NCBI GenBank assembly: GCA_020633725.1
Contig: JACKDC010000005.1
Span: forward strand, 263,003 to 327,002
Direction: 5' to 3'
DNA length: 64,000 nucleotides
Origin: Candidatus Latescibacterota bacterium
GTDB lineage: Bacteria > Krumholzibacteriota > Krumholzibacteriia > JACNKJ01
A program made the translations under genes and the position numbers. The first letter of the stretch is position 1; every line of letters begins with the position of its first letter. Of this stretch, positions 55,474 through 64,000 are shown in pieces. The notes under the pieces were generated by a model. That model saw only the letters and a list, made by a program, of their open reading frames with translations. It was not told the origin of the DNA and ran no database searches.

Positions 55474-56853
55474 ATGAGCAGCCAGCAGGCCGCCCCGGGG
55501 CAGGATTCACAGCAGCACGAGCACGGACACCACGACCATCCGCCGCTCGTGGAGCTGCAGGGCGTCGAGGTCGAGGAGACGCAGTCCTGGCAGCGCGTGG
55601 TGAGCATCAAGCTGCCCGTCAGCGAGTGGGACCAGGCGCGCGCGACGGTGCTGGTGGGCATCCGCCGCAAGGCGCAGCTGCCCGGCTTCCGCAAGGGCAA
55701 GGTGCCGAAGGCGATGGTGGAGAGCCACTACGCCCGCGAGATCGCCTACGACGCGCTGGACTGGCTGCTGCCGCGCGCCTGGCATCAGGCGATGCACGAG
55801 GTCACGCTCAACACCGTGAACGACCCCGAGTACAGCGACATCGACTTCGGCGAGGAGAGCGGCACCTTCGGCTTCAAGGCCACCGTGGAGGTGCGACCCG
55901 AGGTGACGATCACCGGCGCCAAGGGCATGGCCGTCACCTGGTATCGCGAGGACCCGCCGGCCGACGGCGTGGAGCGCACGCTCGAGTCGCTCCAGGAGAG
56001 CCGCGCCACCTACGCCGAGGTGGAGCGCGCCGCCGCCGACGGCGACCGGCTGAGCGTCGACTTCCGCCAGGTGGACGAGGACGGCCACGCCATCCTCGGC
56101 ACCGAGGTCACGGGGCACCTCTTCGAGCTGGGCAGCGACTACGTGCTCGACGCCTTCTCCGACGGCGTGCGCGGCATGAGCGTCGGCGAGGAGCGCCGCT
56201 TCCCGGTGACCTACCCGGCCGACTACGACCAGGAATCCCTGGCCGGGCAGTCGCGTCACTTCCAGGTGACGCTGAAGCGCATCGAGGAGAAGCGGCTGCC
56301 CACGCTGGACGACGCCTTCGCCGCCGAAGTGGGCAAGTTCAAGTCGATGGACGAGTTGCGCGAGCAGATCAAGGGCAACATCGAGGCCGACATCGAGAAC
56401 CGCAATCGGGGGCGTCTGGAGACGGCCCTGGTCCAGGGCTTGCTGGCACTGAACCCGTTCGAGCTGCCGCCGTCCATGGTCGAGAACTACCTGGTCCACC
56501 TGGTCGCGGACCAGGAGCGCCGCGCCGGACGGGAGATCACGGACGAGGAGCGCCGCGAGGCGGCCAAGGCCATGCGGCCGGGCGCCGAGTTCGCCATCAA
56601 GCGCTGGTTCGTGATCGACACCGTGGCGAAGCAGGAGAGCCTCGCGGTGGACGACGCGGAGTTCGAGGCGCACCTCGAGTCCCTGGCCAAGGCCGAGGGC
56701 AGCGAGGTCGAGGACATCCGCCGCAGCGTGAAGCGCGCGGATGCCGAGGAGCGCATCCGGGAGGATCTGCTGCACCGGAAGGTCTTCGCCTTCCTGGAGG
56801 AGCAGGCGACGATCAAGCGCGAGCCGATGCCCCAGGCGGGGGCCGAGAGCTAG
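55474..56853 (+). CDS. tig: trigger factor
   Basis: 459 residues from the ATG at 55474 with AAGGAG upstream; a longer frame runs back into the tRNA and is not real. It begins with a His-rich N-terminal extension (QQHEHGHHDHPP). The ribosome-binding signature GFRKGKVPKAMVESHYAREI follows. The FKBP-like domain has SVDFRQVDEDG and FSDGVRGMSVGEERRFPV, then a helical C-terminal chaperone part. It folds nascent chains at the ribosome exit. It precedes clpP and clpX, a classical order. Confidence 0.96.
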   Translation: MSSQQAAPGQDSQQHEHGHHDHPPLVELQGVEVEETQSWQRVVSIKLPVSEWDQARATVLVGIRRKAQLPGFRKGKVPKAMVESHYAREIAYDALDWLLPRAWHQAMHEVTLNTVNDPEYSDIDFGEESGTFGFKATVEVRPEVTITGAKGMAVTWYREDPPADGVERTLESLQESRATYAEVERAAADGDRLSVDFRQVDEDGHAILGTEVTGHLFELGSDYVLDAFSDGVRGMSVGEERRFPVTYPADYDQESLAGQSRHFQVTLKRIEEKRLPTLDDAFAAEVGKFKSMDELREQIKGNIEADIENRNRGRLETALVQGLLALNPFELPPSMVENYLVHLVADQERRAGREITDEERREAAKAMRPGAEFAIKRWFVIDTVAKQESLAVDDAEFEAHLESLAKAEGSEVEDIRRSVKRADAEERIREDLLHRKVFAFLEEQATIKREPMPQAGAES

Positions 56854-56889
56854 CGGGCGGGCCGAGCGAGCATGAGAAAGGACGGATCC

Positions 56890-57501
56890 ATGGCCTACAT
56901 CCCCATTCCCTACGTCATCGAGCAGACGGGGCGCGGCGAGCGTTCCTACGACATCTACAGCCGCCTGCTGAAGGACAGGATCATCTTCATCGGCTCGCCC
57001 ATCGACGACCACCTGGCCAACCTGGTGATCGCCCAGCTGCTCTTCCTCGAGGCGGAGGACCCGGAGCGGGACATCAACATCTACATCAACTCGCCGGGCG
57101 GGAGCGTCAGCGCGGGGATGGCCATGTACGACACCATGCAGTACATCAAGCCCGACGTGGCGACCATCTGCATGGGCCTCGCCGCCAGCATGGGGGCCTT
57201 CCTCCTGACCAGCGGCGCCAAGGGCAAGCGCAGCGCCCTGCCCCACAGCCGGATCATGATCCACCAGCCCAGCGGCGGCACCCAGGGGCAGGCCAGCAAC
57301 ATCGAAATCTACACCCGGGAGATCCTGAAGACCCGGGACCAGATCAACGAGCTCCTGGCCCATCACACGGGCCAGCCCGTGGACCGGATCAGCCGGGACA
57401 GCGACCGCGATTTCTTCATGTCCGCGCCCGAGGCGCGGGACTACGGCATCGTGGATCGGGTTATCGAGCAGCACGCCGCATCCCCGCGGGACGAGGACTA
57501 A
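56890..57501 (+). CDS. clpP: ATP-dependent Clp protease proteolytic subunit
   Basis: 203 residues from the ATG at 56890, chosen because AAAGGA is 7 bases upstream; an ATG 18 bases earlier has no site. The catalytic Ser100 is in CMGLAASMGAFLL, His125 in RIMIHQPSGG, and the Asp lies near SRDSDRDFFM. YIPIPYVIEQTGRGERSYDIYSRLL is the usual mature N-terminus. It forms the tetradecameric barrel that ClpX feeds. Length is standard. Confidence 0.97.
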   Translation: MAYIPIPYVIEQTGRGERSYDIYSRLLKDRIIFIGSPIDDHLANLVIAQLLFLEAEDPERDINIYINSPGGSVSAGMAMYDTMQYIKPDVATICMGLAASMGAFLLTSGAKGKRSALPHSRIMIHQPSGGTQGQASNIEIYTREILKTRDQINELLAHHTGQPVDRISRDSDRDFFMSAPEARDYGIVDRVIEQHAASPRDED

Positions 57502-57509
57502 GCTTCGTC

Positions 57510-57538
57510 TTGGAGCGGGAACCGAGATAGGGTATCTT
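57510..57538 (+). promoter_or_regulatory. sigma70-like promoter for clpX
   Basis: TTGGAG (57510-57515), 17 bases, TATCTT (57533-57538), between clpP and clpX. This allows clpX to be made without clpP. Confidence 0.55.
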
Positions 57539-57551
57539 ACGTGCCAGGGGA

Positions 57552-57571
57552 GCCCGGGCCCAGGCCCGGGC
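57552..57571 (+). promoter_or_regulatory. 5'-end hairpin of the clpX leader
   Basis: GCCCGGGCC (57552-57560) and GGCCCGGGC (57563-57571) form a perfect stem starting about 7 bases after the predicted start of transcription. It probably stabilises the message. Confidence 0.55.
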
Positions 57572-57614
57572 CGCACGACGCTGCGGCCGCCCGTATTCCA
57601 AAAGGACGAACCGG

Positions 57615-58841
<1,227 letters not shown>

Positions 58842-58861
58842 ACCGCTCAGCGAGAACTGAA

Positions 58862-58892
58862 GCCGGGGCGCCGCCCAGGCGCTCCGGCCTTT
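58862..58892 (+). terminator. terminator or attenuator between clpX and lon
   Basis: GCCGGGGCGCC (58862-58872) pairs with GGCGCTCCGGC (58878-58888, one wobble) around GCCCA, followed by CTTTGC. The short T-run suggests partial termination. Confidence 0.5.
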
Positions 58893-58909
58893 GCGTCAAA
58901 AGGGGACCC

Positions 58910-61372
<2,463 letters not shown>

Positions 61373-61376
61373 CCGC

Positions 61377-62045
61377 GTGGGACGCTTCGAGGATCTGCGC
61401 TTCACGAAGAGCGTCCTGAAGCTCGCGGACTGCCCGCCGGAGCCCTGGCCCGAGGTCGCCTTCTCGGGCCGCTCCAACGTGGGCAAGAGCAGCATGATCA
61501 ACCGCATCACGGGCAGGCGCGGCCTGGCCAAGGTCAGCCAGCGGCCGGGCAAGACCCAGGCGCTGAACTTCTTCCGTCTCGGCGACTCGGACGCGCATCT
61601 GGTCGACCTGCCCGGCTACGGCTACGCCAAGGTGCCGAAGGCCGTGCAGGACGCCTGGCGCCGCTTCATGACCGACTACCTCGAACGCCGTCAGCAGCTC
61701 GCCGGCCTGGTGCAGCTCATGGACTGCCGGCACGAGCCCACGGCGCTGGACCGGCAGATGGTGGGCTGGCTGCGCACGACGCAGCTCCCCTTCCTGCTCG
61801 TGCTCACGAAGGCCGACAAGCTCAAGCGCAGCCAGCGGCAGGGCGCCGTGGCCCAGGCCCGCCGCGCGCTGGAGCTGACGGCCGAGCAGCCGCTGCAGCT
61901 CTTCTCGTCGGAGGACGGCGAAGGCCGCGCCGAGGTGATCGCCTGGATCGACCAGCGGCTCGCGGCCTGGCGCATGCCGGAGCCCGCGCCCGCGGCCCCG
62001 GGCGACGCGAGCGAGGCCTCGGCGAACCCGCCCCTGGAGTCCTGA
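61377..62045 (+). CDS. engB: ribosome biogenesis GTP-binding protein EngB/YsxC
   Basis: 222 residues, GTG start. No strong ribosome site is seen, but it is only 4 bases after the lon stop, so coupling is likely. GTPase motifs: P-loop FSGRSNVGKSSMINRI, switch I region RPGKTQALNFF, DLPGYGYAKVPK and the base-recognition LTKADKLKRSQ. It assists 50S subunit assembly. The last ~20 residues are an Ala/Pro/Glu-rich extension. It is the end of the clpX-lon-engB run; a new promoter follows. Confidence 0.94.
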   Translation: MGRFEDLRFTKSVLKLADCPPEPWPEVAFSGRSNVGKSSMINRITGRRGLAKVSQRPGKTQALNFFRLGDSDAHLVDLPGYGYAKVPKAVQDAWRRFMTDYLERRQQLAGLVQLMDCRHEPTALDRQMVGWLRTTQLPFLLVLTKADKLKRSQRQGAVAQARRALELTAEQPLQLFSSEDGEGRAEVIAWIDQRLAAWRMPEPAPAAPGDASEASANPPLES

Positions 62046-62053
62046 ACCTTCGT

Positions 62054-62082
62054 TGACAGGCCCGGAAGGGGCGTCTATCTTG
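62054..62082 (+). promoter_or_regulatory. sigma70-like promoter for purA
   Basis: TTGACA (62054-62059), 17 bases, TATCTT (62077-62082). Confidence 0.75.
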
Positions 62083-62093
62083 GGACGGCTCCG

Positions 62094-62117
62094 AGCCCGG
62101 CCAGCGCGCCGGGCTCA
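62094..62117 (+). promoter_or_regulatory. 5'-end hairpin of the purA leader
   Basis: GAGCCCGGC (62094-62102) and GCCGGGCTC (62109-62117) form a perfect 9-bp stem with a CAGCGC loop about 5 bases after the expected transcription start. It resembles the stem in front of clpX. Confidence 0.55.
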
Positions 62118-62135
62118 CTGCTGAGGAGAAGAGCC

Positions 62136-63446
62136 ATGAGCGCCAAGCAGGGCAGCGCCACGGTCGTCATCGGCGGCCAGTGGGGCGACGAGGGCAAGGG
62201 CAAGATGGTGGACACGCTCGCCGCCCGGCACGACGTGGTCGTGCGCTACCAGGGCGGCGCGAACGCGGGGCACACCATCCGCGCCGAGGGGCAGGAGTAC
62301 ATCTTCCACCTGATCCCGTCGGGCATCCTGCTGGAGAACAAGGACTGCGTGCTCGGGCCGGGGCTGGTGGTGGACCCGCTCACCCTGGCCGAGGAGATCA
62401 AGACTCTCAAGAAGCGCGGCGTCTCCGTGGACGGCCGGCTCTTCCTCAGCGACAGCGCGCACCTGATCCTGCCCTATCACCGGCTCATCGACCGGCTGCA
62501 GGAGGAGTCCAAGAAGGGGCGCTCCATCGGCACCACGGGCCGCGGCATCGGCCCGGCCTACGCGGACAAGGTGTCGCGCAGCGGCCTGCGCGCGGACCTG
62601 TTCCGCCTCGAGCCCGAGCGCTTCAAGCGGGTGATCATCGAGCGGATCATCGAGCAGAACCGCAAGATCGACGCGCTTTATCACGGCGACCCCGTGAGCC
62701 CCAACGAGACGGCCGAGAAGCTGCTCGCGCTGAAGCCCGTGATCGAGCCCCTGCTCGTGGACAGCGGCGACTTCCTGCACGAGGCCCTCGCGGACGGCAA
62801 GCGGCTCCTGCTCGAGGGCGCGCAGGGCACCCTGCTCGACATCGACCACGGGACCTACCCCTTCGTCACCAGCAGCAACCCGAGCATCGGCGGCGCGGTG
62901 ACCGGCAGCGGCGTGTCGCCGCGCTGGATCGGGTCGGTGGTGGGGATCTTCAAGGCCTACTGCACGCGGGTGGGCAACGGGCCGTTCCCGACCGAGCTGA
63001 AGGACGAGCTCGGCGAGGCCCTGCGCCAGCGGGGCGCGGAGTTCGGCGCCACCACGGGCCGGCCGCGCCGCTGCGGCTGGTTCGACCTGCCGGCCGCGCG
63101 CTACGCGGTGCGGCTGAACGGCATCGACGTGCTGGCCGTCACCAAGTTCGACGTGCTGAGCGGCCTCGACGAGATCGGCGTCTGCACGGGCTACCGCCTC
63201 GACGGCGAGCCGATCGACCGCTTCCCGCGCGACCCGGCCACGCTGGACCGCGTGGAGCCGGTGGTGGAGATGCTGGAGGGCTGGCGCGAGGACATCAGCG
63301 AGGCCAAGCGCTGGGAGGACCTGCCCGCCGCCGCGCAGCGCTACCTGGAGTTCCTCAGCCGCGGCCTCGGGCTGCCGGTGGGCCTGCTGGGCGTGGGGCC
63401 GGACCGAAAACAGATCCTGGACCTGCAGGCGCGCGCGGTGGCCTAG
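62136..63446 (+). CDS. purA: adenylosuccinate synthase
   Basis: 436 residues. Catalyses IMP + Asp + GTP to adenylosuccinate, the first step to AMP. The catalytic Asp18 is in VIGGQWGDEGKGK and His46 in GGANAGHTI. IGTTGRGIGPAYADK binds IMP, LLLEGAQGTLLDIDHGTYPFVTSSN is a family signature, and the Asp-binding loop is TTGRPRRCGWFD. The ATG is 4-10 bases after GAGGAGAAG. It has its own promoter and leader stem. tRNA-Lys follows 130 bases on. Confidence 0.97.
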   Translation: MSAKQGSATVVIGGQWGDEGKGKMVDTLAARHDVVVRYQGGANAGHTIRAEGQEYIFHLIPSGILLENKDCVLGPGLVVDPLTLAEEIKTLKKRGVSVDGRLFLSDSAHLILPYHRLIDRLQEESKKGRSIGTTGRGIGPAYADKVSRSGLRADLFRLEPERFKRVIIERIIEQNRKIDALYHGDPVSPNETAEKLLALKPVIEPLLVDSGDFLHEALADGKRLLLEGAQGTLLDIDHGTYPFVTSSNPSIGGAVTGSGVSPRWIGSVVGIFKAYCTRVGNGPFPTELKDELGEALRQRGAEFGATTGRPRRCGWFDLPAARYAVRLNGIDVLAVTKFDVLSGLDEIGVCTGYRLDGEPIDRFPRDPATLDRVEPVVEMLEGWREDISEAKRWEDLPAAAQRYLEFLSRGLGLPVGLLGVGPDRKQILDLQARAVA

Positions 63447-63469
63447 GCTGTTTCGTGGGTTCCGGCCGC

Positions 63470-63516
63470 GGCGGGCCGTTCGGCGAGACCGGGGCTTCGA
63501 AGCGCGGCGGCCCGCC
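63470..63516 (+). other. weak GC-rich stem after purA
   Basis: GGCGGGCCG (63470-63478) can pair with CGGCCCGCC (63508-63516) around a 29-base loop. There is no T-run after it. It may help end the purA transcript, but the evidence is weak. Confidence 0.3.
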
Positions 63517-63536
63517 CTCAATCGCGGCGACGCCGC

Positions 63537-63565
63537 TTGACGGGTCCAGGCACACTCCCTACGAT
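63537..63565 (+). promoter_or_regulatory. promoter for tRNA-Lys
   Basis: TTGACG (63537-63542), 17 bases, TACGAT (63560-63565). The tRNA starts 11 bases after the -10. Confidence 0.7.
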
Positions 63566-63576
63566 TTCGACGATAC

Positions 63577-63649
63577 GGGCCGTTAGCTCAGTCGGTAGAG
63601 CATCTGACTTTTAATCAGGTGGTCCCGGGTTCGAGTCCCGGGCGGCCCA
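63577..63649 (+). tRNA. tRNA-Lys (anticodon UUU)
   Basis: A 73-base cloverleaf. GGGCCGT pairs with GCGGCCC (one G-T wobble), the D-arm is GCTCAGTCGGTAGAGC, the anticodon stem TCTGA/TCAGG closes loop CTTTTAA (anticodon TTT), and the T-arm is CCCGGGTTCGAGTCCCGGG. CCA is not encoded. Confidence 0.97.
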
Positions 63650-64000
63650 CTCTAAGCCGATGATAGAGAAAGAGATGGACCTAGCTCTTCAAGCGACTGA
63701 TTCCGGAATGCGGATGATCCTACCCGGATCCTACCTTCGCGAGAAGTTCGAGTATGACCGAAGTAGGATCGTAGGGCGCTGTCGCTGGGCTCCGCATGAG
63801 CCGGGTCGGATGGGCTCGGGGCTGAGGCACCCTCAGATCTCTCATGTTCCCGCCTGCTCGGCTCGCAGTGAGCCTGAGCGATGCAGCCCCTTGAATCCTG
63901 GATTTCCATCACTCACCAGCTACGAACGTACTCGCATTTCCTGTCCCCAGAGCGCTGGATTGCAGAGATTTTCGCCGGCAAACTAGCCGGCGTGATGGTA
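63650..64000. other. non-coding, less GC-rich stretch after tRNA-Lys with two inverted repeats
   Basis: No convincing gene is seen: open frames of 86 and 108 codons lie on opposite strands over the same bases, with no ribosome site or family resemblance. Two stems are present: GATCCTACCTTCG with CGAAGTAGGATC (63727-63739 with 63759-63770, one bulge), and CGCCGGC/GCCGGCG around AAACTA (63973-63979 with 63986-63992). Base composition is visibly more AT-rich than the rest. It could be the edge of a laterally acquired segment beside a tRNA. Confidence 0.5.

Noticed and set aside
63652..63986. Two overlapping open frames of 86 and 108 codons after tRNA-Lys
   Set aside because: They lie on opposite strands of the same bases, lack ribosome sites and recognisable domains, and are short enough to be chance in this less GC-rich stretch.

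Overview
The window is GC-rich, gene-dense bacterial chromosome with no plasmid, phage, IS or CRISPR signature. The two secreted proteins at the left edge end in FlgD-like/type-A sorting domains, and lipoproteins, Omp85/TamB proteins and a dockerin-like secreted protein are also present. This points to a diderm of the FCB superphylum, possibly an uncultured Eisenbacteria- or Krumholzibacteria-like lineage. That placement is inference from protein style; no rRNA gene is present to confirm it.

Layout: 1-4.4 kb holds secreted and stand-alone enzymes (a glycosidase-like secreted protein, a methyltransferase, a sugar isomerase-like TIM barrel). 4.4-18.7 kb is a long plus-strand run of core genes: rplM-rpsI-rpsB-tsf-pyrH-frr-uppS-cdsA-dxr-rseP, then bamA and tamB. 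It joins protein synthesis to isoprenoid, phospholipid and outer-membrane assembly. 18.7-21.8 kb is an unusual peptidase/propeller/Omp85-like fusion. 22-27.6 kb is a UvrD/PcrA helicase followed by gatCAB. 27.5-29.8 kb (minus strand) has a divergent crotonase, a dockerin-like secreted protein with a long structured leader, and a P-II-like protein. 29.9-34.6 kb has a sugar ABC transporter without its own ATPase, then a FetAB-like transporter. 34.7-39.1 kb has a HiPIP with a striking structured leader, an M29 aminopeptidase, a DUF1573/rhodanese/MauE cassette and a lamin-tail protein. 39.2-51.4 kb holds the propionyl-CoA to succinyl-CoA pathway in two opposing operons. The plus-strand operon is histidine kinase-meaB-B12 subunit-3-hydroxyacyl-CoA dehydrogenase. 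The minus-strand operon is carboxyltransferase-biotin carboxylase-biotin carrier-mutase catalytic subunit-epimerase. 51.5-55.3 kb has a TPR/thioredoxin protein, a threonine dehydratase and a classical enoyl-CoA hydratase around a repeat-bearing intergenic region. 55.3-63.6 kb has tRNA-Leu, tig, clpP, clpX, lon, engB, purA and tRNA-Lys. The last 350 bases look different in composition and hold no gene I can support.

A consistent sigma70-like promoter style can be read by eye (TTGAC-like -35, usually a 17-base spacer, TAGACT/TATCTT-like -10). Several of these promoters are followed at once by strong RNA hairpins. No wholly new multi-gene system is evident. The best candidates for undescribed biology are the multibranched leader of the HiPIP gene, the paired GC palindromes around the 54.2-kb promoter region, the peptidase-propeller-barrel fusion, and the translational coupling of a two-CW sensor kinase to meaB.
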